From Strobilurus pachycystidiatus (lineage: Eukaryota; Basidiomycota; Agaricomycetes; Agaricales; Physalacriaceae), in assembly GCA_019915135.1 (NCBI GenBank), contig JAHLMK010000017.1, positions 930,001 to 994,000 on the forward strand: a stretch of 64,000 nucleotides of DNA, written 5' to 3'. This document shows positions 45,422-53,764 of the stretch, piece after piece; the first letter of the stretch is position 1; each line of letters starts with the position of its first letter. The notes beneath the pieces were generated by a model. It was given only the letters and a program-made list of their open reading frames with translations, searched no databases and was not told the origin of the DNA. A program made the position numbers and the translations under genes.

Positions 45422-45810
45422 TCTCGCTCGTGCTTTGTTGCTTGTTTGCTCTCATCTGTATATTAGCCTTTCATCTCTGCGGTTGTCCATGGGTTCAAGA
45501 TCTGTCACTTATTTGTCTTCATATAGTCCGAATAGGTCCGAATTCATCATTGCGTTACAAGTGTTCGTTACTTTGGCTTTAGGGAAGCCCTCTTGTCCTC
45601 AATGAGGTACCTGCGGAAAGGCGTTCGAAGCCCGGTGGACGTCCAGATAACGCGCCGACAGGGGGACGCGTCGGACCTTGTGGGCAGTCGAGTGTAGCTC
45701 CAGATTCGCAATCTAGTCCCCAAGATTCTACAACGCCTGTCGAGAAGAGCCTCAATGTCTAGAACAATTCCGGGCAATTTCATATCTCATGCATCCAAGG
45801 TCAGTCTTGT
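45422..45810. other. spacer upstream of the mobile-element locus
   Basis: A 71-codon minus-strand frame (45568-45783) is unrecognised. No other feature. Confidence 0.4.
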
Positions 45811-45858
45811 TGTTAGCTGAGACTACGTGAGCTTGCGAACGGCTAGGATAAGCGTTAG
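45811..45858. repeat. 48-bp direct repeat, copy 1
   Basis: The 48 bp beginning TGTTAGCTGAGACTACGTGA recur exactly at 48343-48390. Each copy sits immediately before a 12-bp ATAAGGTAACCA terminus. It is either the true left end of the element family or flanking DNA duplicated with it. Confidence 0.75.
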
Positions 45859-46085
45859 ATAAGGTAACCAGAACAACGAGACATTAGATCTCGCGGGGGC
45901 AAGTCGATAGTGAGCACGGCGCAAGAGTTGCCGGTGCCGATTGCCACATTGAGCGAGATCGCGTGCGCGTCCGAGAACTTCTTCTCTCGTCGCGTCCATC
46001 ACCTCGGTCGACAGAGCGCCCGCGAAGCACGACACTCTGCTGCTGCAGAAAATTTCTCTGCTTTCTTTGCTTTCATCTGTCTTCT

Positions 46086-47543
46086 ATGTCTCTTCTTCCC
46101 AATGCCGGAATCGCTGCTCCTATCCCTGACTCCTTCCCATTTGACAACTGGGTGACCCCTCCACCAATAATGGACCCGGCTCAGCGCGACCTCAGGACTC
46201 GCAACAAGCACAACGTCCTGGTAGAGCTTCACAACCAGACGAGCATCGACCAGACTCTCCTCTGCCGCGATTTCAGAAGCGCGAATCCGGACGTTGGGCA
46301 GAAATTGCGGGCCTGCTATGCCTACACGGAGAGCGATGTCGAGAGCATGGTTACCAGTCAGGCTGTGCTGGACATGGTCGGACCACTCCCGCTCTTCATG
46401 CTCATGGAGATAGAACGCCGTCGCACCATCCGAGCGGCCGCATTGACTGTAGCGGGAGCCGCCAGCGATACCACCACCAAAGCCAAGTCCTTCCTGGGCT
46501 CCAAAGTCCTCGACACACCTATCCTTCGCATTGCAGGACAGAAAGTGGCCGTCACCATCCCTCGTATCATCCTTGTCTCACTCTTCCACGACCTCCACAT
46601 CCCCCTCCCTTACTTCTCAGACAAGCACCTCGACTTCATCTCATATCACCTGCATGAACTCGACACAAAATCGTTCAAACCCGAGCCTACCGCCGAGGAC
46701 CCGAAGCCAAGCAGCATCTTTGTCTTTGACATGGCGAAGATGTTTGAGCGCGCAGGATGGGGTGGGGACGAGCACCACTCCTGTCTGTCGCCACTTGGCT
46801 GGCAGGGCGCTATGCGCAACATGCAGGAAGCACTTGCGCTGGTGTCTGAACCCATTGCGAAATTGCGGGCAGCGGGGAGAGAGAATATGGCAGAGCAGTT
46901 CGGTCTGCACCTCAACTTTTTCCTCTGTTATGGGGATTTTGAAGAGAACTACCCTCATTGGTACGCGTTCGAGCTAGAGGCTCGCAAGGACATCTTACGC
47001 AAGTTTTTGTTTGATCGCGATATTTACGCTTCAAAGGTTGACTCAATCCTACGTGCGAAGGAGGCAGCAGTTTCTTTTGGGAGGCTTTCGGAGCCGTACT
47101 TGGGCGTCTCGAGCCCATACAAACGGTCGTCGGATTCTGATCTTCGGGACACTGCGACCAAAGCACCTCGCATTGGTAGTGGCGGTACTATACATTCCCC
47201 GTCTGCCTCCTCCGCCCATCTCTCTTCTGGTCATACCCCATCAATCCCCAAGCAAATGATCTGTGTCGCCTGTGGTGGGCCTCATATGCTCAAGGACCAT
47301 CCTAGTGGCGCAACCATCTTCCTCGACGGGAAACCTTGCTTCGCAGTCCTTCGTGACGGGCTTCTCTTTGTTACAAGGTCGTTGAACACCCCCGAGCACC
47401 AGAGGATTTGTGTAGGCTTTAATCTTGTTGCCGGTTGCCAGACTCGGCATGACAGGAACATTGCACATGTTTGCAGCTTCTGTGGACAGGAGCATGCAGC
47501 GCTGTCTAGAAATCCTCCTTGCCCCCGTTTTGCCGCTGCATAA
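46086..47543 (+). CDS. gag-like protein with C-terminal Cys/His motifs (mobile element)
   Basis: A 485-aa intron-free ORF starting MSLLPNAGIAAPIPDSFPFD; the frame is open further upstream, but only with a GTG. The middle is helical (VTIPRIILVSLFHDLHIPLP, HLDFISYHLHELD, LGWQGAMRNMQEALALV, FFLCYGDFEENYPHWYAFEL). The C-terminus has CVACGGPHMLKDHP (about residue 392), then CVGFNLVAGCQTRHDRNIAH and CSFCGQEHAALSRNPPC (about 441-480). This C..C/H series resembles nucleic-acid-binding zinc motifs in ORFs that accompany retroelement polymerases in mushroom genomes. It has no polymerase or nuclease motifs of its own. The gag-like label is by pattern, not homology search. Confidence 0.6.
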   Translation: MSLLPNAGIAAPIPDSFPFDNWVTPPPIMDPAQRDLRTRNKHNVLVELHNQTSIDQTLLCRDFRSANPDVGQKLRACYAYTESDVESMVTSQAVLDMVGPLPLFMLMEIERRRTIRAAALTVAGAASDTTTKAKSFLGSKVLDTPILRIAGQKVAVTIPRIILVSLFHDLHIPLPYFSDKHLDFISYHLHELDTKSFKPEPTAEDPKPSSIFVFDMAKMFERAGWGGDEHHSCLSPLGWQGAMRNMQEALALVSEPIAKLRAAGRENMAEQFGLHLNFFLCYGDFEENYPHWYAFELEARKDILRKFLFDRDIYASKVDSILRAKEAAVSFGRLSEPYLGVSSPYKRSSDSDLRDTATKAPRIGSGGTIHSPSASSAHLSSGHTPSIPKQMICVACGGPHMLKDHPSGATIFLDGKPCFAVLRDGLLFVTRSLNTPEHQRICVGFNLVAGCQTRHDRNIAHVCSFCGQEHAALSRNPPCPRFAAA

Positions 47544-47741
47544 ATTTGAGAGCCTTCGTTACATTACTATATCCAAATTCAGCGTTGATACCAATTGGTT
47601 CATTTTTAGGACGTTTCAAATTTCTAAGCGCAAAGAATTTTGTGAGTTTTCATTCCGTTCTTGTTCTTTTTACCCCTCCACTTCCACTATGTCGTTTTCA
47701 ATGGTTTGGGTTTTGTCCACCATTCTTCAGACACATTTGAG

Positions 47742-47975
47742 CATGTTCCAGAGGGGACATGTTCTACATCTTTTCCAGGCGTGTTCCAGAGGGAGCACGT
47801 TCTGTTTCAGCGGGCATGTTCCAGAGGGAGCATGTTCTGTTCTACCAGACGTGTTCCAGAGGGTTCACGTTCTGCATCATCAGGCGTGCTCCAGAGGGAG
47901 CACGTTCTGTATTACCGGACATGCTCCAGAGGGGGCATGTCCAACTTCCCTCAGACGTGCTTCAGAGGGAGCACG
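47742..47975 (+). repeat. array of seven 20-nt hairpins on a 35-nt period
   Basis: Units start at 47742, 47780, 47815, 47850, 47885, 47920 and 47956. Each is an 8-bp stem around an invariant AGAG loop, for example CGTGCTCC-AGAG-GGAGCACG. Pair 2 alternates G-C and A-T. Pair 5 is T-A, T.G or C-G. Five T.G pairs are wobbles only if the plus strand is the RNA. Unit 4 has two mismatched pairs. Spacers are about 15 nt and mostly begin TTCTG. The array lies 200 nt past the gag-like stop codon, and it is absent from the deleted copy. Open frames through it exist only because the unit lacks stops; the 35-nt period breaks any protein repeat. Confidence 0.9.
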
Positions 47976-48342
47976 TCAGATTATTTCCTTCGCATTGCTC
48001 TATGTGGGGTTTCGGGCGGGTTTCAGTCAGCGCAGTTCCATCAAAAGCCCTTCAGCGAGCACCAAGGCGCTCTGGGAGCTATGCTCTGTGTGGTATGCTT
48101 GGGCTTTCCGTGGAACCTTCCTGGAACCCATTCTCCTTGTGTACTGGTTTCGGCACTCACCCACTAGGAAGTGTCGCGAAGGGAACATCCAGTTGTCCCT
48201 CCCGCTCTTCATCAATCCGGGTCAGCCGCCGCAAGGCGGCGGCGGTGTCGATTCCATCGACAAACCACTCATTCTAGGAATGTTTCACTAACTAACCAAT
48301 TGAGCGCCACGGACGCGCACATTGTCTTACATGGTTACCTTA

Positions 48343-48390
48343 TTGTTAGCTGAGACTACGTGAGCTTGCGAACGGCTAGGATAAGCGTTA
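48343..48390. repeat. 48-bp direct repeat, copy 2
   Basis: Second exact copy of the 48-bp block found at 45811-45858. Here it sits between the end of the 2.5-kb element and the start of its deleted derivative. Confidence 0.75.
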
Positions 48391-48884
48391 GATAAGGTAA
48401 CCAGAACAACGAGACATTAGATCTCGCGGGGGCAAGTCGATAGTGAGCACGGCGCAAGAGTTGCCGGTGCCGATTGCCACATTGAGCGAGATCGCGTGCG
48501 CGTCCGAGAACTTCTTCTCTCGTCGCGTCCATCACCTCGGTCGACAGAGCGCCCGCGAAGCACGACACTCTGCTGCTGCAGAAAATTTCTCTGCCCCACC
48601 CACCATCCCTTCAGTTTAAGTTTAGCACGCTTGGTATGCTTGGGCTTTCCGTGGAACCTTCCTGGAACCCATTCTCCTTGTGTACTGGTTTCGGCACTCA
48701 CCCACTAGGAAGTGTCGCGAAGGGAACATCCAGTTGTCCCTCCCGCTCTTCATCAATCCGGGTCAGCCGCCGCAAGGCGGCGGCGGTGTCGATTCCATCG
48801 ACAAACCACTCATTCTAGGAATGTTTCACTAACTAACCAATTGAGCGCCACGGACGCGCACATTGTCTTACATGGTTACCTTAT
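48391..48884 (+). mobile_element. 494-bp internally deleted copy of the 2.5-kb element
   Basis: Same 12-bp ends (48391-48402 and 48873-48884). The left 204 bp match 45859-46062 and the right 253 bp match 48091-48342 of the full element. They are joined by 37 bp of unrelated sequence (48595-48631). The deletion removes the ORF and the hairpin array. This is the structure expected of a non-autonomous derivative. Confidence 0.8.
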
Positions 48885-49170
48885 ATGCTTCACAAATGCT
48901 TCATATAGATTTCATTTTCCGCAGAGAGCTTCACCAGGGCAACAATGATTGCAGACCACATGTGCCGCCCATCTCGGCGATCTTGTAGCTCTAGACAATT
49001 AACTCGCTGGTCGTCTTAACGCTTGCAAGCTACGATCAGGAAGGTAACAAAAAGGACTGTCAAAGACCCGAGCATGGTCCGCTACATCCAATCGTATAAG
49101 ATGGGCGGAATTTGGCCAGGACGAGAGGCTGCCAACTGCCCCATCCCTTTCATTCTTTTGCGTCTCTCAC

Positions 49171-49928
49171 ATGTACTCTCGTTCTGAATTGTCTTCTTCT
49201 ATGAACACGCTGTCGGGTAGAGTCGAATCTTACAAGAAGGTTGCATTCTATGTAAGTACAAGCTTGCCTTGTGTTTGCGAGATTCACGACTGATCTCTGA
49301 TGTAGAATGATGAGGGACCAAGCTTTGATGATTCAGTGGTGTCTGCCATCCCTCCCTGGTCGGAGTCCCTAGGCCTGAACTCTCACATTTCTGACTCCTC
49401 GGAGAAGAACCCTCAGACCATTCTCCACGAGGTTCTTGACCCCACGACACTGTCTGTCACCTTTGACCACCTCTGTCTCTATTCGCTGGACGCCGAACTC
49501 TTATACGAACCCAAGACTTCCTTGATCAAGTCATTCATGAATGACGACGACGATACTTCCTCCACTGATACTTGCATCTCCGGCGCGAAACCCTATCCGC
49601 ACGGCAATTCCTGGAGCTACATGAATGGCCTATCCGACTGCGAGGTAAGTGAGGCGCTACCGCCCTTGCTGCGCCTGATCTAACACCTAGATCGTGCCCA
49701 TAGACTTTTACCGAGCCTCCTGCCCTCATCGATGGCAGTGATGATCAGGGATCATTTCTGTTATTTGACCCATCGAAGATATCTTGTGCGCCATGCGATG
49801 TAGCGCAGAGCATTGGCAGCTTTCCTACGCTTGTGGCGCTGCGCCCTAAACAGCTGACCTTTTCTCGTCGACTGTCAAACTTGTATTCCAGAATCTCCGG
49901 GCTTGCGCCGCGCCTGAAGCGCGCATGA
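49171..49928 (+). CDS. uncharacterised protein
   Basis: Not recognised. ATG 49171 (MYSRSELSSSMNTLSGRVES) runs to a donor GTAAGT at about 49253 and an acceptor at about 49305. The second exon reads NDEGPSFDDSVVSAIPPWSE and LDPTTLSVTFDHLCLYSLDA. A second intron (GTAAGT at about 49645 to CATAG at about 49703) leads to TFTEPPALIDGSDDQGSFLL and a basic tail RISGLAPRLKRA. The protein is about 215 aa, acidic in the middle, with no signal or membrane segment. Gene structure is convincing; function is unknown. Confidence 0.55.
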
Positions 49929-50184
49929 ACTTTACGCACTGCGCACTGTATATTTACCCACTTAACCCGGGCATTTAGGCTCTATATGTACTCGATGTGT
50001 ATGGACTACTAGGATCTCGGATGCTTCTATATGTACCCTAGAATGGCCGCCGAATTGTAAACCTGTACCGCTCTATTGTAGACCCAATGACGTCCACCGC
50101 TGCGGCGTTCTAGCGCACCTTACTCCGCTCCACATTTCGCTAGCGATTTACGGCGATGAAGCTCTTGCTCTCCTTGTCGATGAC

Positions 50185-50697
50185 ATGCCCTCCATTGAAG
50201 CCTACACGCCTGAGATCTACACGTTCACACCCCCCTCATTGACGCTAGACCTTGCGTTGGGGCACAAGCGCGGCGATTGGTACCTGTTGCTCGCGCACCC
50301 ATATCCCACTGCGGACTCGCGAGAAATCACGCGCCTAAATAGGCGTCGGGGCCATGCAGAGTGTGCGCTGAAGCGAGGGAATCGACACTTCATATTCGAT
50401 CTCAGGACTGTCTCTGGGTGGGAGAGCCAGGGACAGACGCTCTTGGACTTCCTCCTCGATCTTGGTCCCACGCAGCCTGCTATTCTGCGTAATTGGGGCG
50501 CCAGCGGAAGCGGCGGGGCTGCAACGGAGGTGGAAGTTCTCATCCCCGAACATCGCCTTTTGCATTTTTGTAGCGGATGCGACACCTGGGAAGCGGCGGC
50601 GGCGGAGGCAAGGCGGTCCAGATGGTTCAGGGTGCAGAAGGCGACATTGCCTCGCTACCTATGCCCCACGGTGTGTACATCTCCCGCTACCTGATGG
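50185..50697 (+). CDS. uncharacterised protein, partial model
   Basis: Not recognised. From ATG 50185 the frame reads MPSIEAYTPEIYTFTPPSLT, HKRGDWYLLLAHPYPTADSR, RGNRHFIFDLRTVSGWESQG and EVEVLIPEHRLLHFCSGCDT. It ends in VCTSPAT. The same frame is open and protein-like upstream to about 50045 (AHLTPLHISLAIYGDEALAL), so the true start, possibly in an upstream exon, is probably earlier. The CSGC near the end is isolated. Confidence 0.4.
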
Positions 50698-50945
50698 ATG
50701 AAATCTGATAGAGCCTATCTTTCAGTGTTACGAGAAGAACTGGCTCATTCCCCGACTTTCGAGAATACTCGATTTTGGGTACATTGCCTCGAAGAAAGTT
50801 TTGACGCGCATTCCCCCTTGATGACTCCACAATACGACGTGGAAAGAAGAACCATAAGTAATGTAATCCAGACTAAATATCTGCGTTTGAATACTGCATG
50901 TACTTCTGTTGTCGAAACCCAATTTACATATTGTATACAATGAAC

Positions 50946-51760
50946 TCAGAAGCTGGGACGGGCCTGTTCATCATCTCCAAGATTGACACCTCTTTGGTAT
51001 GCGTCGTTAACAACTGCGCTGAACACCTCAGTCAGGAGTCTTTTGAGGCTGGTCTGATAGCTCCCGTAATGTATCGACTGGCTCCATGCCTTGAGCTGCA
51101 CCTGCCAGATCTGCAAACAAGTCTCGTTCCCTAGGCGCTCCATGTCCTTCGGCGTAATGACGACCGCCCTCGACGCAATGTCCCTGTATCCACTCAACAC
51201 CCAGTCGACGACAGCATACTGTTGTCCATGCACTATCCGGTCGACGTCAGACATCTTTGGGGTCGATAGTTGCGTGATGGCGAGCTGCCTCATGTTCACC
51301 ATATGCCACATATTGGCAAGATCCAGCACCGATAACCACTGCTCCTGCGCAGAGAGACCGGCGTTGGTGTAAGAGACGCTACAAGGTATGTCGGACCATA
51401 TAGATGTTTCAAGGTTCATTTCACGTACTATCGTGTGTCAGTCAAAAGCGCGATCAAGAGCGCATCGAAATAATCGCTTTTGACAGGAAGGATTATAGGT
51501 TTCTCATCTGACAAACCCTCCCTCAGAGCACTATCTTCGGGTACCGGAAGATCGAACATCGATTTGAATATCTCGGAGGAGTTCTCGAATGCGTGTCTGG
51601 GGACCTTGTACAGCTTCCCCTGGACCTACAAGATCGCCAAGCAGATATTAACGAGGGTCACAGCGAGAGAAAGTAGACAGGCCACCTGAAACACGACAAA
51701 CTCCCAGTAGAAGTCGGGGCTTCGTGAGGGCATGACGTCGACTATCTCAGGCGCGGCCAT
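50946..51760 (-). CDS. BTB/POZ domain protein (FYWEFVVFQVQGKLYKVPRH type)
   Basis: Three exons in phase. Exon 1 (51760-51686) starts MAAPEIVDVMPSRSPDFYWE. Exon 2 (51625-51429) is the BTB core, VQGKLYKVPRHAFENSSEIF and KSMFDLPVPEDSALREGLSD, ending LLIALLTDTR. Exon 3 (51378-50946) has VSYTNAGLSAQEQWLSVLDL, NMWHMVNMRQLAITQLSTPK, RIVHGQQYAVVDWVLSGYRD and LGNETCLQIWQVQLKAWSQS. Introns are 50-60 nt. It is a diverged paralogue, in the opposite orientation, of the gene at 52706. The family is presumed to act in protein interactions; nothing more specific is visible. Confidence 0.82.
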
Positions 51761-52705
51761 CGATGCGGCGACTCGCGAGGAGGGTCGAGGAAACGAAGAG
51801 AGATGCTATCGATGTGAACGTAAACCATCCAGTGCGGGGTTTCTCAGCACGAGGTGCGACGTGATCATGCTCATCATCATTGTCAAAATAGCAGCTAAAG
51901 CGGTATGAACTGGTAAACTTGTAAGCAAACGGATCTGCAAGGTGAGGGACTTACTTTACGAGGAGCGCAGCATCGCACATAAAGATGCACCAGGAACCAC
52001 ATTCGCCTATATTACCATATACTGCGCTCAATGTTCCAGCCGCTAGAGAGTGGAATCGTGAGTTTTTGCGTAAGTAAACAGTTTAATTGACGAAGTCAAA
52101 TCCACACAAATACTAGATAGCACATACATAACACATACGGGTATTCGATGACCGAAGACAGATGAGTCCAAATGAACCATGGCTCGCTTGATTTAATAAG
52201 TCCAAAGGAAAGAAAAGATGTAGCGCTACTGCAGAGAGAATACGATGATAGATAGTGAGGTCTGAGTCGCTGTGAAGAGTCTAAGACCTCCGTGCCAGTG
52301 GTAGAGCAAAGTCACAGCCTCGACGCTCGAATTGGATATCTCGTCCTATTGGAAAGCCTACAGACAGCTTAAAGGGAATGCGAGGAGACATCAGACATGA
52401 AGCTGATAGTCGGAGTCGAAAGAATCCGTAAAATGTTCGAGCCGACGTGAATGAAGCTGTGAGAGGTCGGGCACGGACCCAGTCGCAGCGGTAGGTTTTT
52501 TAGGGCGCCGCAGACTAAACATCATTGATGAAGTAGCGAAGGATGTCATTAGCAATGTCGCGGGCATTCCGAGACACGCGACAGGCCTGAACAGGCCTGG
52601 ACGGTTGTAGACGATTGCGGCTTGCGTTGAGAGACCATGATCGTTTTCAATTTGGGAAGAGCTGAGATCAGGCACGTGCACCTTCAGTGCTTGCTTTCCT
52701 CATCC
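51761..52705. other. divergent BTB promoter region with coding-like debris
   Basis: 945 bp between two divergent BTB genes. Besides promoters it holds short hydrophobic reading fragments on the minus strand (see 52391-52681, and around 51830-52010 a spliced-looking VHTALAAILTMMMSMITSHL) that resemble pieces of a membrane-protein gene. Confidence 0.35.
52391..52681 (-). pseudogene. possible C-terminal fragment of a fungal membrane protein
   Basis: A 96-codon frame contains LFRPVACLGMPATLLMTSFA and SSMMFSLRRPKK, followed by a polar Ser-rich tail. A hydrophobic helix followed by a basic LRRPK stop is how the seventh helix of DUF6533-type mushroom membrane proteins often ends. No upstream membrane segments exist in place; the BTB gene start at 52706 occupies that position. 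This is either a remnant or a chance frame. Confidence 0.3.
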
Positions 52706-53579
52706 ATGGCGCCCAATTCTGATGAAGTGCAAAGAGACACGACCTATTACTGGGAGAATGTTGTGTTTCAGGTAAGACCTCTATGATCATCGTTGAGCTG
52801 TCTTATGTCATTCTACGTCCAGGTCGAAAATCGTTTATACAAGATACCTCGCCACTACTTTGTGACCCATTCCGAAATATTTGGTTCCATCTTCAGCTTG
52901 CCTCAAGGAGACGCGTCACCAGAGGGGCAAACCGATGAACATCCTTTTATCCTAGGCGGCTTGACGTGCTCTGAGTTCGATTGCTTGCTTCGCGTTATAT
53001 ATCCTTTGTCCGTACGCCGCCGCAGATCCCCTTGTCTATCACTAACATCCCCTTAGAGACATGCACAATAACTATCTCTCTTCAATCACATTCACCGAGT
53101 GGAGATCCATTCTCAAACTGTCGACGATGTGGTCAATGACAGCCGTCCGGCGTCTCGCTATAGATCATATCAGCAAACACTTTCCCTCAGACGCCGTAGA
53201 AATCGTCGCTCTGGGAAAAGAGTATGACGTATCATCATGGCTCAAGGATGGCTACCTCCATCTCATCAAGCGCGCGGAACCTCTCTCTGTCACCGAGGCT
53301 GAGCGCATCGGATGGCAGACTGCCATTCAGATCTACCAGATCCGCGAGACTGCCTTGGTCAAACACGCGGGGAACCGAGGCTACGTGAAGTATACTGGAA
53401 CGCTATCCAACAATGACATACGACGTGATGTCGAGCTGGTCTTTGCACAGGAGTTCACCGCTGCAGAGGCTGCAAATCGCAGACATGATCATCAGACGGC
53501 TGATTCTGACTCCCCATCCCGGGCTAGCAGTCATTCGCTCACGACGGCTCACGCTCGGTTCTGGTCTTTAGATTTATAG
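52706..53579 (+). CDS. BTB/POZ domain protein (YYWENVVFQVENRLYKIPRH type)
   Basis: Three exons. MAPNSDEVQRDTTYYWENVV ends at an intron (GTAAGA at about 52771). The BTB core VENRLYKIPRHYFVTHSEIF, IFSLPQGDASPEG and HPFILGGLTCSEFDCLLRVI follows. After an intron the third exon has SITFTEWRSILKLSTMWSMT, VRRLAIDHISKHFPSDAVEI, ALGKEYDVSSWLKDGYLHLI and LGWQ-like RIGWQTAIQIYQIRE. The tail is Ser/His-rich and ends RFWSLDL. It is a paralogue of the 50.9-kb gene with the same intron positions; the two are head to head. Confidence 0.85.
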
Positions 53580-53764
53580 TTGTGTGCGTCACTGCTCCCA
53601 GTCAGCTTCCAGTGTTGACTAAACATTGAACGCCTACGGACAGGTTGAACTTTACGATCTCGGTAGGACACCCAAAATCATCAATGCATTTATGACATAC
53701 TCACTACTGTGGCTGTAACGTATAAATTATAGGTCTACAATATGTACAAGAATCCGAAATGGAT

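Larger units (their letters stand above)
45859..48342 (+). mobile_element. 2.5-kb mobile element with 12-bp TIRs and a gag-like ORF
   Basis: Bounded by inverted 12-mers ATAAGGTAACCA (45859-45870) and TGGTTACCTTAT (48331-48342). It carries one 485-aa ORF with a Cys/His-rich tail and a 3' hairpin array. A shortened copy follows directly. The left 200 bp and right 250 bp are essentially identical to that copy, indicating recent activity or duplication. No transposase, reverse transcriptase or integrase is encoded, so movement would depend on enzymes elsewhere. No target-site duplication is evident, so the class is unresolved. Confidence 0.65.

Noticed and set aside
47742..47975. CRISPR array
   Set aside because: The 20-nt repeat and 15-nt spacer geometry is only superficially similar. 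Spacers are themselves related (TTCTG..), arms vary, there are no cas genes, and this is a eukaryotic chromosome.
47425..48291. 288-codon ORF and two other long frames through the hairpin array
   Set aside because: All three frames are open because the 35-nt unit has no stop codon. The period is not a multiple of three, so no protein repeat is conserved.
45811..48884. LTR retrotransposon with the 0.5-kb copy as an LTR
   Set aside because: The full element does not carry the same sequence at both ends. It has the left half of the short copy at its left and the right half at its right, which is the pattern of an internal deletion derivative.
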